This document shows positions 25,682 through 33,197 of a stretch of DNA of 51,209 bases, piece after piece. Position 1 is the first letter of the stretch. Every line of letters begins with the position of its first letter. The notes beneath the pieces are model-generated. The model was given only the letters and a program-made list of their open reading frames with translations, made no database searches and was not told the DNA's origin. The position numbers were made by a program, and so were the translations under genes. Source of the DNA: CAZKWG01 sp964615375 (GTDB taxonomy: Bacteria > Myxococcota_A > UBA796 > CAZKWG01); the NCBI GenBank assembly GCA_964615375.1, contig CAZTOW010000063.1:1-51209 (forward strand), given 5' to 3'.

Positions 25682-27208
25682 CTACAAGGTGAACGCGAGC
25701 ACGAGGGCGATGATGAAGGCCAGGGCTACGGCGACGATCGCGAGGAGCACCACCCCGGGGACCCCCTTCTTCTCGACGTCGATGGTGATCGAGCGGCGCT
25801 CGCCGTGATCGGCCACCACCGTCACCAGGCTGATGGCCTGACGGCGGGGCATCTGGGCGGGATGGACCGTGGCCTCCACGACCTGCTCGCGCCGGTTGGG
25901 GTCGAGGCGGGCAGGCGCGACCTGCACCCACTCGCGGTCGGAGAGCACGCGACCGTTCATCTGCCCCTGGCCCGCGTTGCGCACGACGAACTGGACGGCG
26001 ACGGGGTCGTTGCCGACCTTGAGCTTGTGCAGGTCCGGGCCGTCGATCTCGAGCTGGGGCGCGCGCTGGCGCTGGCGACCGCCCACGGCCGCGTTCGCCC
26101 GCATGGCGTCGGTGGTCTCCGGCGCGCGCAGGGGCGGGGTCGGGACGGGCGTCGCTGACGTGGTCGTCGAGGCCAGGGGCGGTGACGCCACGGGGGCGGC
26201 GGGCTGGGCCGGGACGACGGGGGCCGCGGGGACGACGGGAGCTGCGGGGACGACCGGAGCGGCCGGGACGACAGGGGGCGGCGCGGGAGGTGTGGCCGGG
26301 CGGGGCTCGGGCGCCGGGCGCGGCGGGGGCTGCGATGGCCGCGGGGGCTGGCTGGCGCGGGCCGGGGGCGGCGCCTCGTGGACCACGCGGGCCGCCTGCG
26401 TCAGCACGACCTCCATGGGCTCGGGGTCGGGCTCCGCCTCGACCTCGATCTTGCGCTTCCTGGGCGGCGGGGGGAGGAAGCCCTTGAACTCACCGTCCTC
26501 GCCGGCGGCCCTGCGCTCGAGGGCGAGCATGAACTCGCGGCGCCGGGCGTCGTAGGCGGCGCGGCGTTCGGCGTCCTTGAGCACGCGCCAGCCCTCGTCG
26601 AGCTGCGCGTACATCTCGCTGGCGCGGCCCTTGTCCGCCAGGTCGCGGGCCTCGCGGTAGCGCGCGCGGTGCGCCTCCTCGATGGCCGCGGAGTCCGCGT
26701 CGGCGGGGACGCGCAGCACCTGATAGTAATCGACGAAGCTCTCGACCGGAGGCGCGGACTCGGCCGCGCGGGTGCCGCCGCGCCCGCTCAGGATGGCCAG
26801 GGCCCGCTCCAGCGCGCGCTCTCCAGGGACGCCCAGCTTCTGCGCCTGCTCCAGGATGGCCTGCTCCTTGGCCGGGCTCAGCACCCCGTCCAGCAGCGTG
26901 CCCTCGATGAAGACCGAGAGCTTCTCCAGCGCGCGCTCGATGCCCTTCTTCTGCACCGCCTCCTGGTAGGTGATGCGCTCCTCGAGCACGGCGCGCCGGA
27001 TCAGCGCCATGTTCTTGATGATCCAGAGGGCCTCGTTGCGGAACTTCGGGTTGGACTGCTGGCCCTGCGCCCAGGTCCGGCGCTTCTTGATGGCCTCCTC
27101 GATCACGTCGTCCCCGACGTCCGGCCCGAGCCCGTAGTACTCGAACAGGTCGCCTTTCTCGACGAGCTTCAAGAACTGCTCGATGGTCTCGAAATCCCGT
27201 GCTTCCAT
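25682..27208 (-). CDS. Tail-anchored J-like co-chaperone lacking HPD motif
   Basis: Protein of 508 residues. Two helical J-like modules are visible: about 18-95 (LFEYYGLGPDVGDDVIEEAIKK) and about 157-235 (VDYYQVLRVPADADSAAIEEA, ending in VLKDAERRAAYD, the typical J-domain helix IV sequence). The second module has no His-Pro-Asp triplet between helices II and III; YREARDLADKG stands there. Next comes a Pro/Ala/Val-rich linker (about 270-385) with an 18-base-period repeat, a beta-rich domain (about 390-475), and a C-terminal membrane helix at about 482-505. The layout predicts a cytosolic protein held to the inner membrane by its tail. It follows the Hsp70 gene by 4 bases. Confidence 0.83.
   Translation of the reverse strand: MEARDFETIEQFLKLVEKGDLFEYYGLGPDVGDDVIEEAIKKRRTWAQGQQSNPKFRNEALWIIKNMALIRRAVLEERITYQEAVQKKGIERALEKLSVFIEGTLLDGVLSPAKEQAILEQAQKLGVPGERALERALAILSGRGGTRAAESAPPVESFVDYYQVLRVPADADSAAIEEAHRARYREARDLADKGRASEMYAQLDEGWRVLKDAERRAAYDARRREFMLALERRAAGEDGEFKGFLPPPPRKRKIEVEAEPDPEPMEVVLTQAARVVHEAPPPARASQPPRPSQPPPRPAPEPRPATPPAPPPVVPAAPVVPAAPVVPAAPVVPAQPAAPVASPPLASTTTSATPVPTPPLRAPETTDAMRANAAVGGRQRQRAPQLEIDGPDLHKLKVGNDPVAVQFVVRNAGQGQMNGRVLSDREWVQVAPARLDPNRREQVVEATVHPAQMPRRQAISLVTVVADHGERRSITIDVEKKGVPGVVLLAIVAVALAFIIALVLAFTL
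26211..26272 (+). repeat. 18-base tandem repeat inside the J-like gene
   Basis: Units beginning GGGACGAC start at 26211, 26229, 26247 and 26265, an exact 18-base period. On the leftward coding strand each unit encodes the hexapeptide VVPAAP, giving the Pro-rich linker of the J-like protein. Such runs are prone to slippage and length variation. Confidence 0.85.
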
Positions 27209-27212
27209 CGGC

Positions 27213-28898
27213 TCAGCTCACCCGCGCCTTCGACAGCTTCTCGCGCGCCTCACCTACCCCGGAGGCCCCGAGCCCGCCCTTGAGATCCATCCGCGCCTTG
27301 CGCACGGCCTTCGTCTCCACGTCCAGCACGTCCACCTCGAGGATCTGGTTGACCGTATAACGGTAGATGACCTCGATCGGCGTGCCCCGCGGTCGCGGCG
27401 GCAGGTTCTCCAGCACGACCTCCCCGATCACCTCGACCTCGTCGCGCACGGCGCCCGTGCCCTCGGTGACCTCGACGCGCACGGCGGTCATGCCGTCGTA
27501 GGCGTAGGCGAAGCGCCCGCGCTTCTCGCAGGGGAGCGGCGTGGCCTCGCCGACCAGCGGGACCACCACCTCGCGCAGGTCGCGATCGAGCACGATCACG
27601 CCGAGCGGGTGGGTGGTGACGTCGGTGATGGTGGCCATCGGGAGGGGAGCGGCCGCCTCGTCGGGCGGCTCCTGGCGGCGACCAGGGCTCGGGTGCCCGG
27701 AGGGCTCGGCGGGGCGCGCGGCGGAGCGATCCGCCCCGGCGGGCATGGTCTCGGTCTCGGAGGCGTCGCCGGGACCCTTCGATCGCGCGCGCTGGGCCAG
27801 CAGCGAGCGCTGGGCCAGGAGGGCGGGGTGCTTGGGGCGGTGGCGCAGCACGCCGGCCAGGGCGGCGCCAAGCGCGACGCTCTCCTCCGGGCTGACGCCG
27901 GGGGCGACCTTCTCGCCGGAGAGCTTGCGGAGCGTGTCGCGGATCATCGGCATCCGCGTCGATCCGCCCACCAGCAGCACCTCGTCGAGGTCCGGCCAGC
28001 GCAGCCCGGCCTTCTCCAGCACGATGTGGCAGGTGTCGGCGCACTGCTCGACCAGGTCCCAGGTGAGCTGCTCGAACTCCTCGCGGTTGACGCTGACCAC
28101 CATGCGCTGGCCGCGGAAATTGACCGGGATGACCGCGCGCGGCTTCGTCGACAGCGAGACCTTGGCGTGCAGGCAGCGCTCGTAGAGCTCCTGGTAGGGC
28201 TGGGACTCGTCGCGCGGGTCCATGCCGAAGCGGGCCACGAACTGCTCGGCGACGTGGTTCAGGAGGCGATCGTCCCAGTCCTTGCCGCCCAGCTCGGCGT
28301 TGCCGTCGCTGGCGATGGTGCGAAAGGAGATGCCGTTGATCTCCATCAGCGTGACGTCGAAGGTGCCGCCGCCGAGGTCGAAGACCATCAGCTTGCGCTG
28401 CCCGCCGAGCCGGTCCAGCCCGTACGAGATCGCCGCCGCCGTGGGCTCGTTGATGATGGAGAGCACGTTGAAGCCGGCGATCTGGCCAGCCTCCGCTGTG
28501 GCCGAGCGCTGCGCGGCGTTGAAGTACGCCGGCACCGTGATCACGGCGTCGCGCATCTCCAGGCCGAGCGCCTCCTCGGCGTCGTCCTTGAGCTTGCGCA
28601 GGATGAGGGCCGAGAGCTCCTGCGGCGTGTAGGCGCGGCCGAAGAACTCCAGCGTGAAGTCGGCCTCGCCCATCTGCCGCTTGATGAAGCGCACGATGTT
28701 GGCGGGATCGACCACCACCATCTTGACGGCCTCTTCGCCGACGACGCAGGCGTCCCGCTCGTAGAAGTGCAAGACGGAGGGCGTGGCCGCGTGCCCCTCC
28801 GCGTTGGGCACGATGCTCGCCTTGCCGAAGCGGTCCACCACCGCCATCGACGAGAAGGTGGTGCCCAGATCGATTCCGAGGACGATATCGTCGCTCAT
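27213..28898 (-). CDS. Hsp70 paralogue, lidless, with long interdomain insert
   Basis: Hsp70-type ATPase of 561 residues. Nucleotide-binding domain about 1-355: GIDLGTTFSS, phosphate loop FDLGGGTFDVT, NEPTAAA, and the adenosine motif LLVGGSTRMPM. Normal DnaK then has a short linker of about ten residues; here about 65 residues rich in Arg, Pro, Ser and Glu intervene before the substrate-binding beta domain (about 426-545; DVTTHPLGV for the usual DVTPLSLG). The chain ends shortly after this, so the alpha-helical lid is missing. ATP hydrolysis looks competent; allosteric coupling and client capture must differ from DnaK. It lies between the GrpE-like and J-like genes. Confidence 0.9.
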   Translation of the reverse strand: MSDDIVLGIDLGTTFSSMAVVDRFGKASIVPNAEGHAATPSVLHFYERDACVVGEEAVKMVVVDPANIVRFIKRQMGEADFTLEFFGRAYTPQELSALILRKLKDDAEEALGLEMRDAVITVPAYFNAAQRSATAEAGQIAGFNVLSIINEPTAAAISYGLDRLGGQRKLMVFDLGGGTFDVTLMEINGISFRTIASDGNAELGGKDWDDRLLNHVAEQFVARFGMDPRDESQPYQELYERCLHAKVSLSTKPRAVIPVNFRGQRMVVSVNREEFEQLTWDLVEQCADTCHIVLEKAGLRWPDLDEVLLVGGSTRMPMIRDTLRKLSGEKVAPGVSPEESVALGAALAGVLRHRPKHPALLAQRSLLAQRARSKGPGDASETETMPAGADRSAARPAEPSGHPSPGRRQEPPDEAAAPLPMATITDVTTHPLGVIVLDRDLREVVVPLVGEATPLPCEKRGRFAYAYDGMTAVRVEVTEGTGAVRDEVEVIGEVVLENLPPRPRGTPIEVIYRYTVNQILEVDVLDVETKAVRKARMDLKGGLGASGVGEAREKLSKARVS

Positions 28899-28907
28899 GG
28901 GCCGGTC

Positions 28908-29495
28908 CTACTCCCCGTCCGGGCCGGCGAGCGGCTCGGCCTCGGTGGGGATGTCACCGCCCTGGCTCTCCAGGCGCTGGCCTCCCTCCGGCACGTAGCG
29001 GTAGATCACGACCTCTTCGGGGCGGAAGGCGCGGCCGGCGCGCGAGAAGCCGCGCTTGACCACCTCGACGACGTGGTAGTCGAGCTCCGCCTCGTCGGTG
29101 CTCAGCACCTTGACCGCCTTCTGGAAGCGGCGGTCGTAGCGCGTCCGGGACTCCTGCGGCAGGACGTCGCGGCGGTAGAGCAGCTCCAGGAACTCGTCCA
29201 CGAGGTACTGGAAGCTGTCCGCGATGACGTCCGGGCCCATCTCCTGCTTGAGCAGGCTCTGCTGGAACCAGTTGAGGCTGTCGTAGAACAGGAGCAGATC
29301 GAGCAGCAGCGGCTTCTCGGCCTGGAAGACGAAGTCCTCCTTGTACTGCCGCAGCTCCTCGTAGAGCGCGTCGAAGGCCTGCTTCTGGATGTCGTCTCGC
29401 CGGGCGATCTGCTCCAGCGACTCACGGAGGGTGGTCACCTCCTCCGCGAGCGCATCCAGCGTCAGCTCATCGCCGGCGTCGAACTTCTCGGCCAA
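28908..29495 (-). CDS. GrpE-like nucleotide exchange factor
   Basis: Protein of 195 residues. The start is a TTG at 29495, chosen because AAGGAGG stands 5 bases upstream and the Hsp70-VWA stop lies only 13 bases away. The N-terminal half is an amphipathic coiled coil (LAEEVTTLRESLEQIARRDD), the middle is a four-helix region, and the C-terminal part carries the GrpE beta-domain signature VVEVVKRGFSRAGRAFRPEEV. GrpE dimers release ADP from Hsp70. The low overall similarity and genomic position suggest it serves the two flanking Hsp70 proteins and not the general DnaK. Confidence 0.86.
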   Translation of the reverse strand: MAEKFDAGDELTLDALAEEVTTLRESLEQIARRDDIQKQAFDALYEELRQYKEDFVFQAEKPLLLDLLLFYDSLNWFQQSLLKQEMGPDVIADSFQYLVDEFLELLYRRDVLPQESRTRYDRRFQKAVKVLSTDEAELDYHVVEVVKRGFSRAGRAFRPEEVVIYRYVPEGGQRLESQGGDIPTEAEPLAGPDGE

Positions 29496-29508
29496 GACGT
29501 CCTCCTTG

Positions 29509-31509
29509 CTAGGCGCCGGTGTTGATCTCTGTGGCGAGGTTGGTGAGCGCGCCCTCGAGATCCACCGGATCCCCGCAGGCGTGGTAGTCCGTCGGGTTCG
29601 AGCAGAGGCTCCGGAGGTAGTCCTGCCGAACGTGTCGCCCGACCCCGATAGCGATAACCCGTCCGCCGGAGCGCCGGATGCGCATGGCCTCCGCAAACGT
29701 CGCCTCCGGGTCATCGGGGTTCCCGTCGGTCAACATGACGAAGACCCGATGCATGCCCGCCTTCGACTTGAGCGCCTCGCGCGCCTGGGAGAGCCCCATG
29801 TGCAGCGGGGACGAGCCGATGGCGATGAGCCCGTCCATGGCCTGCTCCAGCACGCGCACGTCCGAGGTCGGCCCGGCCTTGAGCCCGCCGGGGGCGAGGA
29901 TGAGCGCCACGTCGCGCCGCGGCTTCAGGACGCGGTTGATGAAGGAGAGCGCCGCCCGCCGCGCGTCGGAGAGGTTCTGACCGTACATCGAGCCGGACAG
30001 GTCCATCACCAGCGCGATGTGCATGGGGATGCGGTTGTTCGCCACGTCGTCCAGCGTGACCTGCCCGCTGGCCAGCCGGTGGGCCAGGGTCTGGCCCGTC
30101 AGCAGGTCCATCGCCTCGACCTCGACGATGCCGTTGGCGTTGTAGCGGTAGGTGACGGAGAGCCGGCTCTTGGCCTTCTCCCGAGGCGGGATGCCGTAGA
30201 ACTCGAAGCGGCCGAGCGTGGTGCACTCGCGCGGATCCGGGTTCTCGCCCTGCACCAGGAAGAGGTCGATGGCGGTCTGCCCGTCGTGGGTCGTGACGTA
30301 GCAGTCCCGTGAGCGCTCGCAGGGGATGCGGCTGTTCTTCGTGATGATCCGACTGTTGTAGAGGTCGCCGTCCTTGTAGACCGCCATGCCCAGGGAGTGG
30401 CTGGTCACGTCGTGGGTGCGGATGTCCAGCGGCGCCTTCTCGCCCGTCAGCCGCGCGCTCTCCAGGGCGGCGGTCAGCGCCGCGCCCAGGGCCACGCACT
30501 CGTCCGGGTTGATGTCCGTGGCCGGCTCACGCCCGAAGATCTGCGCGATGAGCCGCCGCACCATCGGCATGCGGGTCGAGCCGCCCGCCAGCAGCACGGT
30601 GTCGACCTCGGTCGGGCTCGTGTGCGCCTCGTCGAGCACGTCGCGGGTCAGCATCTCGCAGCGGGCGAGCAGACCGGCGGACAGATCCTCGAACTGCTCG
30701 CGCGTCACGCTGAGCCGCAGGATCTTGCCCTTGAAGTCGTAGAAGAGGTTGACCTTGGGCCGGCGGGTGAGGCTCAGCTTGGCGCTCACGCACTTCTGGC
30801 GCAGGTCGTGGTAGGCGGCCAGATCCTCGAGCGGGTCGAGCCCGTGCTTCTTCTGGAAGGCGTCCGCCGCGAACTGGATGAGGACGTCGTCCCAGTCCTT
30901 GCCGCCGAGCTGGTGGTCGCCCGTGGTGGCGACGACCGAGATCTCCGAGCCCTTGATCTCGACGATGGTGACGTCGAAGGTGCCGCCGCCGAGGTCGAAG
31001 ACCAGGACCTTCAGGTTGCGGCCCATGTTCGTGAGGCCGTAGGCGAAGGCCGCCGCGGTGGGCTCGTTCAGCAGCTTCAGCACCTTGAGCCCGGCCATCT
31101 CACCCGCGCGCATCGTCGCGCGTCGCTGCTTGTCGCCGAAGTAGGCGGGCACGGTGATGACGGCCTGATCTACCGGGTGGCCGAGGCGCAGCTCGGCGTC
31201 GTGTTTCAGCTTCGCCAGGATGAAGCTGGAGAGCTTCTCCGGCGTGTACGACTCCCCGCGGTACTCGAAGGTGAACCCGTCATCGCCCATGTGGCGCTTG
31301 ACGAACTCGACCACCTGATCCGGGTAGGCCACCGCCGACTGCTTGGCGTAGTTCCCCACGATCACGTCGTCGCCGTCGAAGAGGATCACGGAAGGCGTGA
31401 TGCGATCCCCTTCCGCGTTCGGGAGGATCTCGGGGACGCCATGCTTGTTGACATGAGCGATGGCTGAGTAAGTGGTTCCGAGGTCGATTCCGACAGCGCG
31501 CGTGGTCAT
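29509..31509 (-). CDS. Hsp70 fused to von Willebrand A domain
   Basis: Protein of 666 residues, first gene of the chaperone operon. Residues about 1-355 are an Hsp70 ATPase domain (GIDLGTTYSA, FDLGGGTFDVT, LNEPTAAA, LLAGGSTRMPM). A substrate-binding beta domain follows at about 375-490 (DVTSHSLGMAVYKDGD, then GIPPREKAKS in place of GIPPAPRG). Where DnaK has its helical lid, this protein has a complete VWA domain (about 496-660): MIDAS D503-x-S505-x-S507, and Thr594-Asp595 in MLTDGNPDD. VWA domains bind protein ligands through the metal ion, so the fusion may present an alternative client-binding or complex-assembly site. ATG at 31509 with AGGA upstream. Confidence 0.93.
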   Translation of the reverse strand: MTTRAVGIDLGTTYSAIAHVNKHGVPEILPNAEGDRITPSVILFDGDDVIVGNYAKQSAVAYPDQVVEFVKRHMGDDGFTFEYRGESYTPEKLSSFILAKLKHDAELRLGHPVDQAVITVPAYFGDKQRRATMRAGEMAGLKVLKLLNEPTAAAFAYGLTNMGRNLKVLVFDLGGGTFDVTIVEIKGSEISVVATTGDHQLGGKDWDDVLIQFAADAFQKKHGLDPLEDLAAYHDLRQKCVSAKLSLTRRPKVNLFYDFKGKILRLSVTREQFEDLSAGLLARCEMLTRDVLDEAHTSPTEVDTVLLAGGSTRMPMVRRLIAQIFGREPATDINPDECVALGAALTAALESARLTGEKAPLDIRTHDVTSHSLGMAVYKDGDLYNSRIITKNSRIPCERSRDCYVTTHDGQTAIDLFLVQGENPDPRECTTLGRFEFYGIPPREKAKSRLSVTYRYNANGIVEVEAMDLLTGQTLAHRLASGQVTLDDVANNRIPMHIALVMDLSGSMYGQNLSDARRAALSFINRVLKPRRDVALILAPGGLKAGPTSDVRVLEQAMDGLIAIGSSPLHMGLSQAREALKSKAGMHRVFVMLTDGNPDDPEATFAEAMRIRRSGGRVIAIGVGRHVRQDYLRSLCSNPTDYHACGDPVDLEGALTNLATEINTGA

Positions 31510-31574
31510 GCTGTTCCTGCGAGGTTCTTCCGCGCCGGCCGAGCGGAAACTCTACCGGCGTCAAGAGCAGAGGT

Positions 31575-31582
31575 ACTATAGT
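31575..31582. promoter_or_regulatory. Palindromic -10-like site between divergent genes
   Basis: In the 112-base gap between the chaperone operon and maf, ACTATAGT is an 8-base palindrome that can supply a TATAGT or TACTAT -10 element in either direction. No good -35 element stands at the right distance on either strand, so its role is uncertain. No heat-shock-type CIRCE inverted repeat or sigma32-like element was seen in this gap. Confidence 0.3.
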
Positions 31583-31621
31583 CTGACTCCCACGACAATG
31601 GTATTCGGTGGAGGACACAAG

Positions 31622-32227
31622 GTGAAGCGCCTGCTGCTGGCTTCTTCGAGCCCCTGGAGGCTGGGCCTCCTGAAGGACGCGGGAATTCCCTGCGAAGCGG
31701 TATCTCCGGGAGATGAGGAGGAGTCGATCCATTCCTCGGATCCGCTTCAGATGGCGGTGGGCCGCGCGGTCGCCAAGGCGAGGGCCGTGGCGCGCCGGAC
31801 CCCTGGCGTGCTGGTCATCGGCGCGGATCAGGTCGCGCACCTGGACGGGGAGGTCTTCGGCAAGCCCCACGGGAGAGCCGACTGGCTCACCCGCTTGGAG
31901 CTCCTCCGGGGCCGCACGCACCACCTCACGACCGGGGTGGCGCTGGTGGAGGGCGAGGAGGTGGAGACCTTCTCGGTCACGACCGGGGTGCGCTTCCGAG
32001 CGGACGTAGAAGACCAGGAGCTCCTGGACTACATCGGCTACGGCGAGGCGGCCGGCTGCGCGGGCGGCTACCAGGTCGAGCGGCTCGGCGCCTGGCTGGT
32101 CGAGGCCACCGAGGGTGACTGGTGGAACGTCATCGGTCTGCCGCTGCTCCCGCTGATCTCTCGCCTCCGCGCCCGAGGCTGGCGCCTTCAGGATGCGTTA
32201 CCAGGACCTCGGGAGGAGTGGGCGTGA
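31622..32227 (+). CDS. Maf/YceF-type nucleotide pyrophosphatase
   Basis: Protein of 201 residues. The Maf motifs are present: LLLASSSPWRLGLL at the N-terminus (the usual second Arg of SPRR is Trp here), GADQVAHLDGEVFGKP, HHLTTGVAL, and EGDWWNVIGLPLLPL. The DQV form in place of DTV is the mark of the YceF subgroup, which hydrolyses modified nucleotides such as m7GTP. Start: GTG at 31622 has GGAGG 7 bases upstream, better than the in-frame ATG at 31598. Its stop overlaps the UDG start (GTGA), so both are co-translated and may form a small nucleotide/DNA-quality unit. Confidence 0.87.
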   Translation: MKRLLLASSSPWRLGLLKDAGIPCEAVSPGDEEESIHSSDPLQMAVGRAVAKARAVARRTPGVLVIGADQVAHLDGEVFGKPHGRADWLTRLELLRGRTHHLTTGVALVEGEEVETFSVTTGVRFRADVEDQELLDYIGYGEAAGCAGGYQVERLGAWLVEATEGDWWNVIGLPLLPLISRLRARGWRLQDALPGPREEWA

Positions 32228-33192
32228 GCAGAGGTCCAGGCGAGCCCGAGGGAGCCGGCCAGGTCAGCGCGACGCCGCTGGGCGAGCTGTCCGACATCCT
32301 CGCCGATCTCTCGGCGCTGGCCGCCTGGGAGGGGCTCACCGGGGCCTTCGCGCTCCCCCGCGCGCCCGCCGGGGCGGGGGAGGCCACCTTCGGCCCGCCG
32401 CTCAACCTGGCGCCCGCGCCAACCCCGGGGGGGAGCGCGCCGCGTCCGAGCTCCGCGCCCCCGCGCCCGCAGGCTCCCCCGGAGAGCGCCGCCCGCCGCC
32501 CGCCGGCCGCCCCGAGCCCGGCCGCCCCGAGCCCGGCCGCCCCGAGCGTCGCGGCCTCGGCCTCCGCCCCGGCCCAGGGCCAGGTCACCCTGTCCTCGCG
32601 CTGGGCCTCCCTCGTCACCCGCCGTCCTCCGGCGGAGGCGCTGCAGGCCATCCGCGACGATCTCGGCGACTGCCGCCGCTGCGGGCTCTGCGAGCGGCGC
32701 AAGAACATCGTCTTCGGCGTGGGCAGCCCCGAGGCGCGGCTGGTGGTGGTGGGCGAGGCCCCTGGCGCCCGCGAGGACGAGCTCGGCGAGCCCTTCGTGG
32801 GCGCGGCGGGCGAGATGCTGGACCGCATGCTCCAGAACGTGCTGGGGCTCTCCCGCAGCCAGGTCTACATCCTCAACGTCGTCAAGTGCCGACCGCCGGA
32901 GAACCGCGACCCGCTCCCGCAGGAGATCGCCGCCTGCCGCCCCTTCCTGGACCGGCAGATCGAGGCCATCGACCCGAAGCTGATGCTCTGCGTGGGCCGC
33001 ATCGCCACCCAGACCCTGCTGGGCACCACCCGCGGGATCAGCGGGCTGCGCGGCCAGTGGCACACCTGGCGGGACCGCATCCCGCTGATGGCGACCTTCC
33101 ACCCGGCCTATCTGCTGCGCTCCCCGGATGAGAAGCGCAAGACCCTCGAAGATCTGCTGATGGTCAAGCAGAAGCTGGCGGAGCTCGGCTAG
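32224..33192 (+). CDS. Family 4 uracil-DNA glycosylase
   Basis: Protein of 322 residues. Residues about 1-140 are a low-complexity Pro/Ala-rich extension, including repeated AAPSP units, not found in minimal UDGs. The catalytic part (about 145-322) has motif A GEAPGAREDELGEPFVGAAG, the Fe-S cluster cysteines DCRRCGLC, VVKCRPPENRDP and AACRPF, and motif B HPAYLLR. Family 4 enzymes excise uracil from DNA and are typical of thermophiles and many GC-rich bacteria. Start GTG at 32224 with GGAGG at 32212-32216 and a 4-base overlap with maf. Confidence 0.92.
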   Translation: MSRGPGEPEGAGQVSATPLGELSDILADLSALAAWEGLTGAFALPRAPAGAGEATFGPPLNLAPAPTPGGSAPRPSSAPPRPQAPPESAARRPPAAPSPAAPSPAAPSVAASASAPAQGQVTLSSRWASLVTRRPPAEALQAIRDDLGDCRRCGLCERRKNIVFGVGSPEARLVVVGEAPGAREDELGEPFVGAAGEMLDRMLQNVLGLSRSQVYILNVVKCRPPENRDPLPQEIAACRPFLDRQIEAIDPKLMLCVGRIATQTLLGTTRGISGLRGQWHTWRDRIPLMATFHPAYLLRSPDEKRKTLEDLLMVKQKLAELG

Positions 33193-33197
33193 ATCAG

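Noticed and set aside
27183..29525. 780-codon rightward open frame across the lidless Hsp70 and GrpE-like genes
   Set aside because: Antisense shadow of strongly conserved Hsp70 motifs.
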